The notes beneath the pieces are model-generated. The model was not told where the DNA came from. It searched no databases and worked only from the letters and a program-made list of their open reading frames with translations. From Phycisphaerales bacterium (GTDB lineage: Bacteria > Planctomycetota > Phycisphaerae > SM23-33), in the NCBI GenBank assembly GCA_003171235.1, contig PMYM01000196.1, forward strand, positions 1 through 18,656: DNA of 18,656 nucleotides, written 5' to 3'. Positions 1 through 6,922 of the stretch are shown here, in pieces; position 1 is the first letter of the stretch; the number at the start of each line of letters is the position of its first letter. The position numbers and the translations under genes are program-made.

Positions 1-43
1 TGTGCCAATAATGCCATAGTACACAAATCAGAAAGGAAAGAAA

Positions 44-634
44 ATGACAATTTGTGTAGACTCGGGACAATTGCGGATCGCATTGGAGTCGCTGCAACAC
101 GCGAAAGAGGCTGTAGTTGCCTTGGTGGGTGAGTATGCCGGGACTGGCGAATACCGATTGGCTCAGGTGGCGGTCGGTATCGCACAGCGTATTGACGAGG
201 AGAAAGGGGCCATCGAGGGATTGGCCTCAGGGAAGAACAACTCGCCCAAGACGGATTACCAAACGAGTAGCAAGCCGAGAGACCCCTTCCCTACACAAAG
301 TAAGGATCTGCCCTTCTTCTACGCGGAGGGTGACAGACTGGTAATGCGGGGCCCCAGCAGGAACGGCACATACTACGAGCAGAGGTTACCCAAGTCGCAC
401 TTTGACCTAATCACAGGCAAACTGGAACTACTCCAGAAGCGGAATACAGTAGTTCGGAATCAGGATTTACTCAATCGAGCCGAGATGCCGGTCCATGAAC
501 CTGGAATTATCCTGAAGTTGCTGGCCAGGAAAGGGGTCTTGGTGACCATTCAAAAGGGCGTTTATTCATTTGCTAACACGGAGAACGTGAAATTATCAGC
601 TCAAACCGTCTGGGACGGACTAAGACGTTCCTGA
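44..634 (+). CDS. hypothetical protein, possible C-terminal winged-helix-like region
   Basis: 196 aa, not recognised. The start at ATG 44 is well supported by the purine-rich AAGGAAAG at 33-40. The first ~55 residues look helical (LRIALESLQHAKEAVVALV...). Residues ~60-90 are a polar, Ser/Pro/Lys-rich linker. The C-terminal ~100 residues run through a basic helix (SHFDLITGKLELLQKR) to a helix-then-strand pattern (ILKLLARKGVLVTIQKGVYSF) that resembles the recognition helix and wing of a winged-helix fold. That last point is inference from the pattern only; no DNA-binding motif is certain. Base composition and codon use are clearly more AT-rich than in every other gene here, including AGA, ATA and TTA-type codons that the neighbours avoid. 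This suggests recent acquisition. It lies upstream of the dapL promoter and shows no operon link to it. Confidence 0.65.
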   Translation: MTICVDSGQLRIALESLQHAKEAVVALVGEYAGTGEYRLAQVAVGIAQRIDEEKGAIEGLASGKNNSPKTDYQTSSKPRDPFPTQSKDLPFFYAEGDRLVMRGPSRNGTYYEQRLPKSHFDLITGKLELLQKRNTVVRNQDLLNRAEMPVHEPGIILKLLARKGVLVTIQKGVYSFANTENVKLSAQTVWDGLRRS

Positions 635-649
635 GCCGGCAAGCGCGGT

Positions 650-678
650 CCGCGCCTTGCGGGGCATGCCCGGCGCGG
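650..678 (+). terminator. GC-rich inverted repeat after the first gene
   Basis: CCGCGCC at 650-656 pairs with GGCGCGG at 672-678, and the loop holds the 10-bp palindrome GGGCATGCCC at 662-671. It lies 16 bp after the stop at 634. There is no T-tract, so an intrinsic terminator is only a possibility. Confidence 0.3.
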
Positions 679-701
679 CGGAACCTCCCCCGAACGCGGC
701 C

Positions 702-729
702 TTGTGCGGCCTGGGGGTCATGCTAGAAT
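702..729 (+). promoter_or_regulatory. candidate sigma-70-type promoter for dapL
   Basis: TTGTGC (702-707) and TAGAAT (724-729) are separated by 16 bp, with an extended -10 TGC directly before the -10 hexamer. Transcription would start near 736, giving an mRNA leader of about 50 nt before ATG 787. AAAGGA at 771-776 is the likely ribosome-binding site. A GC-rich hairpin (CCCCC...GGGGG around 697-717) overlaps the -35. Confidence 0.45.
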
Positions 730-786
730 GCCCGTCTATGGCCGGCGGGGCGGAGCGCCGGCCAGGGACGAAAGGACAGCAGCGGT

Positions 787-1953
787 ATGAACTGGGAGCG
801 TTCTGAGCGACTGCGGGCGTTGCCGCCGTACCTGTTCGCGGAGATCGCCCGCGCCCGGCGGCAGGCGGCGGCCCGCGGCGTGGACGTGATCAACCTGGGG
901 GTGGGCGATCCCGACAGGCCGACCTTCGAGTTCATCCGCCAAGCCATGCACCTGGCCGTGGAAGACCCGGCCAACCACACTTACCCCTTCGACGAGGGCG
1001 TGCCGCAGTTCCGCGCCGCCGCCGCCGATTTTCTACAGCATCGCTACGGGGTCGCCCTGGACGCCGCCGGCGAGATCATCACCACCATCGGCTCCAAGGA
1101 CGGCATCGCACACCTGCCGCTGGCCGTGGTGAACCCCGGCCAGACGGTGCTGGTTCCCAGCCCGGGCTACCCGGTGTACAACGCCGGGGCGGTCTTCGTG
1201 GGGGCCAAGGTGCTGACGATGCCGCTGCGGGCGGACAACAACTGGCTGCCGGAATTCGAGAAGTTGTCGCCGTCGGAATTGACCGGCGCAAAGTTGATCT
1301 GGGTGAACTATCCCAACAACCCAACCGCCCAGGTGGCGGAGTTGGCCTGGTATGAGCGGCTGGTGGCCTGGGCCCGGCGGCACAATATCATAATCGCCTC
1401 CGACGCCGCCTACGGCGAGATGTACTACGAGACGCCCCCCCCGAGCATCTTGCAGGTGGCGGGGGCCAAGGACGTGGCGGTGGAATTCCACTCGCTCTCC
1501 AAGACCTTCAACATGACCGGCTGGCGGCTGGGCTTCGCCGCGGGCAACGCCCAGGTGATCGCCGCCCTGGCGGCCGTCAAGAGCAACGTGGACAGCGGCC
1601 AGTTCAACGCCATCCAGTGGGCCGGGCTGGCGGCCCTGAAGGGCTACGACCGGCCGGAGGTCGTCGGCCAGCGCGAACTGTACCGCGCCCGGCGCGACGC
1701 CCTGTGCGACGGACTGGCCCGCCTGGGCTACCACGCCCCGCGCAGCCCGGCGACGTTCTACGTCTGGGCAGGCTGCCCGAAGGGCGTCGATTCCATGACC
1801 TTCTGCAAGAGGGTGCTGGAGAAGGCCGGCGTGGTGTTCATTCCCGGCGTCGGTTTCGGGCCCACCGGCGAGGGCTATTTCCGCGCCGCCCTGACGGTCG
1901 AGGTCGAGCGCATCCGCCAGGCGCTGGATCGGCTGGCAGGACTTAAGTGGTGA
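787..1953 (+). CDS. dapL: LL-diaminopimelate aminotransferase (class I/II PLP aminotransferase)
   Basis: 388 aa, full length for the family. DapL converts tetrahydrodipicolinate directly to LL-2,6-diaminopimelate with glutamate as amino donor, supplying lysine and peptidoglycan precursors in the cytosol. Visible fold-type I landmarks are the N-terminal LPPYLFAEI and INLGVGDPDRPT, the YPNNP loop with Asn177, SDAAY with Asp206 and Tyr209, SLSKTFNMTGWRLGF with PLP-binding Lys239, and YFRAAL with carboxylate-binding Arg366. The strings IGSKDGIAHLPLAVVNPG and VKSNVDSGQFNAIQ match my memory of the archaeal/bacterial DapL2 group better than of aspartate aminotransferases. Start at ATG 787 with AAAGGA 10 nt upstream. 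It is followed, after an 88-bp gap carrying a repeat, by the folK-panCD run. Another class I aminotransferase specificity cannot be excluded from sequence alone. Confidence 0.85.
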   Translation: MNWERSERLRALPPYLFAEIARARRQAAARGVDVINLGVGDPDRPTFEFIRQAMHLAVEDPANHTYPFDEGVPQFRAAAADFLQHRYGVALDAAGEIITTIGSKDGIAHLPLAVVNPGQTVLVPSPGYPVYNAGAVFVGAKVLTMPLRADNNWLPEFEKLSPSELTGAKLIWVNYPNNPTAQVAELAWYERLVAWARRHNIIIASDAAYGEMYYETPPPSILQVAGAKDVAVEFHSLSKTFNMTGWRLGFAAGNAQVIAALAAVKSNVDSGQFNAIQWAGLAALKGYDRPEVVGQRELYRARRDALCDGLARLGYHAPRSPATFYVWAGCPKGVDSMTFCKRVLEKAGVVFIPGVGFGPTGEGYFRAALTVEVERIRQALDRLAGLKW

Positions 1954-1977
1954 GAATTGGCAAGACCTGGAGATTCA

Positions 1978-2033
1978 GGTGGAACAGGTTTGTAACCTGT
2001 TCCTTCCGGCACAGGTTGAAAACCTGTGCCACC
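1978..2033 (+). repeat. REP-like double hairpin, copy 1 (family A)
   Basis: 56 bp made of two perfect 10-bp hairpins with 3-nt loops: GGAACAGGTT-tgt-AACCTGTTCC (1981-2003) and GGCACAGGTT-gaa-AACCTGTGCC (2008-2030), joined by TTCC. The outer ends are GGTG on the left and its complement CACC on the right, so each hairpin has the same tetranucleotide foot pointing outward. It fills most of the dapL-folK gap and ends next to the folK ribosome-binding site. Its reverse complement recurs at 3411-3466 with one mismatch. Confidence 0.9.
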
Positions 2034-2041
2034 AGGAATCA

Positions 2042-2521
2042 TTGAAGCACGTGGCCTATATCGCCTTGGGCAGCAACGTGGAACCGCGGGCGGAAACGCT
2101 GGTCAACGCCCTGCGGGCCCTGGACGCTGCGCCGGGGATAAAGGTGAGCCGCCTCAGCCAGTTCATTCAAACCGAACCGGTGGGGGGGCCGGAGGACCAG
2201 CCGAAGTACCTCAACGCCGCCGCCCGCCTGGAGACGGACCTGTTGGCCGAGGCCCTGCTGGAAGTCATGCAGGCGGTGGAGGCGCGCCTGGGCCGGGATC
2301 GCGCCCGCGAGGTCCGCGACGGCCCGCGAAGCTGCGACCTGGACCTGCTGCTGTTCGACCAGCAGGTGTTCCAGACGCCTTCCCTCACGCTGCCTCACCC
2401 GCGGATGCACCAGCGAAACTTCGTGCTGGAGCCGCTGGCCCAGATCGCCCCCCAGGTGCTGCATCCGGCGCTGGGCAAGACCGTCGCCGAACTGCTGATC
2501 GCGCTGGAGGCGGCGCCGTGA
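2042..2521 (+). CDS. folK: 6-hydroxymethyl-7,8-dihydropterin pyrophosphokinase
   Basis: 159 aa from TTG 2042. The enzyme transfers pyrophosphate from ATP to 6-hydroxymethyl-7,8-dihydropterin in folate synthesis. The N-terminus KHVAYIALGSNV is the usual FolK opening. ETEPVGGP-type substrate loop (QTEPVGGPEDQPKYLNAA) and the signature GPRSCDLDLLLFD, with Asp99 and Asp101 for metal binding, are both present, followed by LPHPRMHQRNFVLEPLAQIAP. The TTG start is chosen because AGGA at 2034-2037 precedes it by 4 nt and because it puts the conserved IALGSN at the family position. An upstream GTG (1979) would translate the hairpin repeat and is unlikely. The stop overlaps the next start (GTGA at 2518-2521), indicating translational coupling. 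Confidence 0.9.
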   Translation: MKHVAYIALGSNVEPRAETLVNALRALDAAPGIKVSRLSQFIQTEPVGGPEDQPKYLNAAARLETDLLAEALLEVMQAVEARLGRDRAREVRDGPRSCDLDLLLFDQQVFQTPSLTLPHPRMHQRNFVLEPLAQIAPQVLHPALGKTVAELLIALEAAP

Positions 2522-3111
2522 CGGCGCCTCTGGTCAGCGTCATCGGCCCGCCGGCTTCGGGCAAGACCACCCTGGCCAGACTGCTGGCGGAGGAATTGCC
2601 CGCCCGGCTGATCCTGGAGGATTACCAGGGCAACCCCTTCCTGAGCGGCTTTTTCCTGGGCCAGAGTGAACTGGCCCTGCCGGCGCAGTTGTACTTTCTG
2701 TTCAGCCGCCTGGGGCAGCTTGCCCAGGCGACCTGGCCGGGCGAAGGCGCCTGCGTCAGCGATTACGGCTTCTGCCAGGACGCCGTCTACGCCGCCCGCA
2801 GCCTAAAGGGGCAGGACCTGGCAGTGTACAATCGCTTGTCGGCCCAGGCCCGGCGGCTGGTAACCTGCCCTAAACTAGTAATTCACCTGGACGGGCCGGA
2901 GGAACTGCTGCTGGAGCGGATCGCCCGGCGCGGCCGCGAATATGAAGCCGCTTTCACCGCTGAATTCCTGGGCTGGATGCGCAGCCGATATCGCCAGGTG
3001 ACCGATGAGCTTTCCTGCCCGGTGCTGAGCGTGGATGTCAGCCAGATGGACCTGAGGCAGGACCCCCAGCGGCAGCGGCTCTTGGGGCAGGTGCGGGAGA
3101 TACTGGCATGA
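2518..3111 (+). CDS. deoxynucleoside kinase family protein
   Basis: 197 aa from GTG 2518, overlapping folK by 4 bp. Deoxynucleoside kinases phosphorylate deoxynucleosides with ATP or GTP in the salvage pathway. The P-loop GPPASGKTT contains Lys16. NPFLSGFF, followed by LPAQLYFLFSRLGQL, matches the substrate-side helices. VSDYGFCQDAVYA occupies the place of the classical Asp/Glu-Arg-Ser segment and resembles the DY-F-KD variant of the bacterial subfamily that sits beside folK. RIARRGREYE is the LID with its arginines. Length is normal for the small bacterial members. Which base it prefers cannot be read from sequence. The stop overlaps panC (ATGA at 3108-3111). Its placement between folate and pantothenate genes recurs, as I recall, in planctomycetes and deltaproteobacteria. 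Confidence 0.8.
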   Translation: MTAPLVSVIGPPASGKTTLARLLAEELPARLILEDYQGNPFLSGFFLGQSELALPAQLYFLFSRLGQLAQATWPGEGACVSDYGFCQDAVYAARSLKGQDLAVYNRLSAQARRLVTCPKLVIHLDGPEELLLERIARRGREYEAAFTAEFLGWMRSRYRQVTDELSCPVLSVDVSQMDLRQDPQRQRLLGQVREILA

Positions 3112-4040
3112 TTACGGCCAAGACGATTGCGGAAGTGCGCCAGGCGGTCGCGGCGGCGCGCAAGCAGGGCCAGGTCATCGGGCTGGTGCCCACCATGGGC
3201 GCGCTGCACGAGGGCCACATGAGCCTGGTGGATGCCGCCCGGCGGCAGTGCGGCTTCGTCGGCGTGAGCATTTTCGTCAACCCCACCCAGTTCGGGCCGG
3301 ATGAAGACCTAAGCAAGTATCCTCGCCCGCTGGAGAATGACCTGGCCCTCTGCCAGGCGCACGGGGTGGACCTGGTTTTCGTGCCGGAGGTGAAGGAGAT
3401 GTATTCTTGTGGTGGCACAGGTTTTCAACCTGTGCCGAAAGGAACAGGTTACAAACCTGTTCCACCCCAGAAGGTGGCCGAGATGTATCCTCCCGGGAGT
3501 TTGACCAGAATTCATGTAGACCGGTTGACCGAGGGTCTGTGCGGGGCCAGCCGGCCGGGGCATTTCGACGGCGTCTGCACCGTCGTGGCCAAGCTGTTCA
3601 ACATTTTCCAGCCGGACGCGGCCTACTTTGGCCAGAAGGATTACCAGCAGGCGGCGGTGATCCGGCGGATGACGGCCGACCTGGACCTGCCGTTGCGGAT
3701 TGAAGTCTGCCCGACCGTGCGGGAGAATGACGCTCTGGCAATGTCCAGCCGCAACGCTTACCTTGGCCGGGAGGAGCGCCAACAGGCGGCGGCCCTGTCG
3801 GAGTCGCTACGGCTGGCGGCGGACCTGGTTGGCCAGGGGCGGCGAGCGGCCCAGGAGCTAAAGGCCGCCATGCGAGAGCATCTGGCCCGGCGCGCCCCGC
3901 TGGGGCGGATTGAATACATTGAGATCGTCGATCCCGACCGGCTGACGCCCTTACAAGAAGTGGAGGCGCCGGCGGTGGCGGCCCTGGCGGTGAAGTTTCC
4001 TTCCGCCCGGCTGATCGACAACATGACCCTGCGTCCCTGA
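3108..4040 (+). CDS. panC: pantothenate synthetase with an in-frame repeat insertion
   Basis: 310 aa. PanC joins pantoate and beta-alanine using ATP, the last step of vitamin B5 synthesis. Visible motifs are PTMGALHEGHMSL with Met30, His34 and His37; SIFVNPTQFGPDEDLSKYPR; GASRPGHFDGVCTVVAKLFN; FGQKDYQQAAVIRRM; and MSSRNAYLG with the KMSKS-like segment. All catalytic segments are intact. Residues 100-127 (28 aa) are extra: the family passes directly from (K)EMY to PPG, whereas here the sequence goes EMY, then SCGGTGFQPVPKGTGYKPVP, then PQKVAEMY, then PPG. The extra DNA contains repeat 3411-3466. Without it the protein is 282 aa, the usual length (283 in E. coli). The gene overlaps the kinase by 4 bp and lies 17 bp before panD, whose product makes its beta-alanine substrate. 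Confidence 0.95.
   Translation: MITAKTIAEVRQAVAAARKQGQVIGLVPTMGALHEGHMSLVDAARRQCGFVGVSIFVNPTQFGPDEDLSKYPRPLENDLALCQAHGVDLVFVPEVKEMYSCGGTGFQPVPKGTGYKPVPPQKVAEMYPPGSLTRIHVDRLTEGLCGASRPGHFDGVCTVVAKLFNIFQPDAAYFGQKDYQQAAVIRRMTADLDLPLRIEVCPTVRENDALAMSSRNAYLGREERQQAAALSESLRLAADLVGQGRRAAQELKAAMREHLARRAPLGRIEYIEIVDPDRLTPLQEVEAPAVAALAVKFPSARLIDNMTLRP
3411..3466 (-). repeat. REP-like double hairpin, copy 2, inside panC (family A)
   Basis: Reverse complement of 1978-2033 with one mismatch in 56 bp. It is read in frame as GTGFQPVP-K-GTGYKPVP, i.e. each hairpin encodes the same octapeptide pattern GTGxxPVP. It is flanked by GAGATGTAT at 3396-3404 and 3480-3488, 84 bp apart. Confidence 0.9.
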
Positions 4041-4057
4041 GTTGGATTAGAGCGATT

Positions 4058-4414
4058 ATGTTCCACAAGCTGCTCAGAGCCAAGATTCACCGTGCCACCG
4101 TGACCCAGGCAGAATTGGATTATATTGGCTCGCTGACCGTCGACCAGGACCTGATGGACGCCTGCGGGCTCCTGCCCAACGAGTGCATCCTGGTGGCCGA
4201 CTGCAGCAACGGCTCGCGGCACTGGACCTACGCCATTCCCGGGCCTCGCGGCAGCGGCGTCATCTGCGTCAACGGCGCCGCCGCCCACCAGTGCAAGGTG
4301 GGCGACCTGGTGATCGTCATGGCCTTCGCGTATTTCACGCCGGAAGAGGCGGCCGTGCACAAACCCAGGATGATCCTGGTCGACGGGCAGAATCGCCTGG
4401 TGAGGCATCTGTAA
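4058..4414 (+). CDS. panD: aspartate 1-decarboxylase proenzyme
   Basis: 118 aa, normal length. PanD decarboxylates L-aspartate to beta-alanine, the co-substrate of the upstream PanC. The proenzyme self-cleaves between Gly24 and Ser25 (ELDYIGSLTVD), turning Ser25 into the pyruvoyl cofactor; both residues are present. MFHKLLRAKIHRATVT with Lys9, and the barrel segment CNGAAAH-like (ICVNGAAAHQCKVGDLVIVMAF), are typical. An ATG start follows panC after 17 bp. The stop TAA (4412-4414) directly abuts the ATG of lgt, so the genes are almost certainly cotranscribed. Confidence 0.95.
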   Translation: MFHKLLRAKIHRATVTQAELDYIGSLTVDQDLMDACGLLPNECILVADCSNGSRHWTYAIPGPRGSGVICVNGAAAHQCKVGDLVIVMAFAYFTPEEAAVHKPRMILVDGQNRLVRHL

Positions 4415-5524
4415 ATGCGGCAGATAATCATCGATTTTGGCAAGCTGGATTTCTGGTGGCTGCATTTCAACCTGCGCATTTACGGCTATGGTTTGATGCT
4501 GGTGGGGGGGTTCCTGACGGGCATATGGCTGGCCCGCCGGCGGGCCCGGCGGTTTGGCGAAAGCGGCGATTACGTCACCAACGTGGGGCTGCTGGCCCTG
4601 GTGGGCGGGGTGGTGGGGGCCCGGCTGGCCTTCGTCATCGAACGCTGGGACGAGTTGTTCTCCCGCGCCGCCGATCCGCTGCTGGAGGTCGTCAATATCA
4701 CCTCCGGCGGGCTGATCTATTACGGCGGCGTGGTGCTGGCGGGGGTCATCGTGCTGCTTTACCTGCGTCTTAAGCGCCTGCCGGCGCGGCGCTACCTGGA
4801 CATCATCGCCCCCAGCCTGATGATCGGGCTGGCCTTCGGGCGCATGGGCTGTTTCCTTAACGGCTGCTGTTACGGCCAGCGCGTGGACGAGGGCTATGCC
4901 TTCGCCCAGCGTTTCCCCTACGCCTCACAGCCGCTGCTCAAGCTCGACGGCGACAAGAGCAACGTCTTTGGCGGTTCTTCCGTCAGCCCGCTGTGGTCTC
5001 ACCAGCTCCAGCAGGGCCCGCAGGCCGGCGGGCTGGACGCCGACCTGCTGCGGCAAAGCCACCCTTACCTGGTGCACAAGGACGCCTCGGGCCAGGCATT
5101 TGCGGTCGAGCCGGGCAAACTGGACAAGGACCAGGCCGCCTCCGTCCTGGCCGACCCCGCTTGCCGAACGCTGCCGGTCCAACCGGCCCAATTGTTTGCC
5201 ATGCTCAACGCCCTGCTGATCGCCGGCCTGCTGCTGTGGTTTTCGCGCCTGCGCAGCCGGGAGGGGCAGGTGTTTATCCTGATGCTTGTTCTGTACCCGG
5301 TGGCCCGTTTTGCGGAAGAATCATTGCGTGGCGACAACCCGCACAACCTGGCCCGATTCCAGTTGACTCACAATCAATACACGTCCATGATCTTACTGGC
5401 GACGGCCGTGCTGGCTTGGCTGGCGCTGCGGCGGTTGCCAGCATCGTGTGGAGGGGCCCTGGCCCAACGGCAGGCCCTCGTGCACATCGCCAAACCTCAA
5501 AAGAAACGGAAAGGGCAGACATGA
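4415..5524 (+). CDS. lgt: prolipoprotein diacylglyceryl transferase family protein with a long insertion
   Basis: 369 aa multi-pass inner-membrane protein. Lgt moves diacylglycerol from phosphatidylglycerol to the lipobox cysteine of prelipoproteins. Hydrophobic segments are visible near residues 25-45, 58-78, 97-118 and 130-150, and again near 265-285, 292-305 and 330-350. The Lgt signature is GRMGCFLNGCCYGQ with Arg143; the late arginine segment reads FAEESLRGDNP. Two oddities stand out. The essential histidine of the E. coli HGG motif is Tyr103 here (LIYYGGV). About 80-90 residues are also inserted between the signature (ends ~155) and the next membrane segment, in a region rich in Gln, Asp and Gly that would face the periplasm. 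E. coli Lgt has 291 residues. The gene abuts panD and overlaps the next gene by 4 bp (ATGA). Confidence 0.8.
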   Translation: MRQIIIDFGKLDFWWLHFNLRIYGYGLMLVGGFLTGIWLARRRARRFGESGDYVTNVGLLALVGGVVGARLAFVIERWDELFSRAADPLLEVVNITSGGLIYYGGVVLAGVIVLLYLRLKRLPARRYLDIIAPSLMIGLAFGRMGCFLNGCCYGQRVDEGYAFAQRFPYASQPLLKLDGDKSNVFGGSSVSPLWSHQLQQGPQAGGLDADLLRQSHPYLVHKDASGQAFAVEPGKLDKDQAASVLADPACRTLPVQPAQLFAMLNALLIAGLLLWFSRLRSREGQVFILMLVLYPVARFAEESLRGDNPHNLARFQLTHNQYTSMILLATAVLAWLALRRLPASCGGALAQRQALVHIAKPQKKRKGQT

Positions 5525-6912
5525 AGACACTGAGCATCGCACTGGCGGCACTCCTGAGCTTGCAGACGCTTGCCCTGGCACAACCGGCGGATACGGCCCT
5601 GCCTAAGCCCGTCGCCCAGGCCGTCAATTCGCTGGCGCACCTGGAGTATAAGGTTTATAACGACCTGACGGGCGACCAGCCGCGCGACGGCCTGGCCGTC
5701 TGCGTCGACGGCAAGGGCATCTTCGTCACGCGCGATATTCTGCCGAGCGTCACCGCCAAGGAGATCAAGGAGATCACCCTGACGCCCCCCGGCCTGGACC
5801 AAAAGCCTGTCCCGGCCCGCTACCTGGGCGCCGATCCCTGGAACACGCTGGTGTTCCTGCAGGCCACCGGCGAGAACCCGTTCAAGCCCGTCAGCTTCGG
5901 CGAGGGTTCCAAGCTGCAGCTGGGGCAGAAGGTGTACTCTCTGGGCCTGTTCGGCCAGAACATGGCCAACGCCCCGTACCTGGGCGAGGCCGTCATTTCC
6001 GCCCGCCTGAGCATTCCCGAAGACATGATCATGGTCACCGCCGGCGAATTGACCTCGCCTTCCAGCCCGGTCCTTACCGCCGACGGCAAGACCGTGGGAT
6101 TTGTCTTGCAGCAACTCCCCCTGGTCTATGAAATGACCACCAGCAACCAGCAGCGCGCGGAGGCCGGGCTGGTCGGGCGGCAGACCAGCCGCTTCTTCAC
6201 CCCGATAGAGGAACTGGCCGCGGCCCTGAAGGAAGTGCCCACCGACCCCGATAAGATCCGGCGGCTGCCGTGGCTGGGCATACTGGACTACATGCCTTAC
6301 ACCCCCTTGGGCACGGCCACGGCCCCGACCACGGTCCCGGCAGAGCAGCCCAAGACCGGCGTCATTATCGGCCCCATCGTTCCGGGCAGCCCCGCGGAAA
6401 AGGCCACCCTGCAGCGCGACGACGTGGTTGTCGCCCTCAACGGCAAGCCCCTGGAGAGCCTGGCCACCCCCGACATGGTCATCCGCCGCTTCAATACCCA
6501 ATTGCTCAAGCTGCCGATGGACCAGCCGGCCACGTTGTCGGTGCTGCGCGCAGGCCAGAAGCTTGACCTCAAGGTCAATCCCGAGCCCATGCCGCCCCGG
6601 CCGTATGAAATGCCCCGGTACTACAACAAAACCCTGGGCTTCGGCGGTCGCGACCTGAGCATCTTCGACAAGTATTCCGGCGGCGCCATGCTTACCGAGC
6701 GCGGGGCCCTGGTCATGCTCGTGCGCAACCAGTCGCCGGCGGCCAATGGGAACCTGCAGCCCAATGACCTGATCACAACCGTCAACGACAAGCCCACTCC
6801 GACGGTGGACACCCTGGATACGGCTCTCAAAAGTGCCGATCCCAACGCCACGCTGAAGGTGACGGTCTTCCGCGCGGGCCGGCCGCAGCAGTTGACGATC
6901 GCGCCGAAGTAG
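5521..6912 (+). CDS. secreted HtrA-like protein with two PDZ domains, protease domain probably inactive
   Basis: 463 aa from ATG 5521, overlapping lgt by 4 bp. A signal peptide is clear: MKTLSIALAALLSLQTLALA, cleavage likely after ALA at 18-20. Residues ~30-230 resemble a trypsin/HtrA barrel (DGLAVCVDGKGIFVTRDIL, DPWNTLVFLQA, KTVGFVLQQL). The catalytic residues appear lost: no His follows the GIFVTRDIL strand, the Asp position reads WNTL, and the GNSGGP motif is TSPSSPV. PDZ1 spans ~280-358 (GVIIGPIVPGSPAEKATLQRDD...). PDZ2 spans ~394-463 (GALVMLVRNQSPAANGNLQPND...), with the last residues forming its final strand. The likely role is binding exported or envelope proteins, possibly linked to the lipoprotein maturation gene upstream; that role is inference. 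The S1-like assignment is moderate; the PDZ domains are firm. Confidence 0.75.
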   Translation: MKTLSIALAALLSLQTLALAQPADTALPKPVAQAVNSLAHLEYKVYNDLTGDQPRDGLAVCVDGKGIFVTRDILPSVTAKEIKEITLTPPGLDQKPVPARYLGADPWNTLVFLQATGENPFKPVSFGEGSKLQLGQKVYSLGLFGQNMANAPYLGEAVISARLSIPEDMIMVTAGELTSPSSPVLTADGKTVGFVLQQLPLVYEMTTSNQQRAEAGLVGRQTSRFFTPIEELAAALKEVPTDPDKIRRLPWLGILDYMPYTPLGTATAPTTVPAEQPKTGVIIGPIVPGSPAEKATLQRDDVVVALNGKPLESLATPDMVIRRFNTQLLKLPMDQPATLSVLRAGQKLDLKVNPEPMPPRPYEMPRYYNKTLGFGGRDLSIFDKYSGGAMLTERGALVMLVRNQSPAANGNLQPNDLITTVNDKPTPTVDTLDTALKSADPNATLKVTVFRAGRPQQLTIAPK

Positions 6913-6922
6913 CGGCGCCGCC

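Noticed and set aside
1979..2041. N-terminal extension of FolK from GTG 1979
   Set aside because: The extra 21 residues are just the translated hairpin repeat. The same peptide start (MEQVCNLFL) is read from the other repeat copy on the opposite strand in panC.
2773..2812. Deoxynucleoside kinase lacking the classical Asp/Glu-Arg-Ser motif as a sign of inactivity
   Set aside because: The VSDYGF...D variant fits the bacterial subfamily found next to folK; the P-loop and LID are intact.
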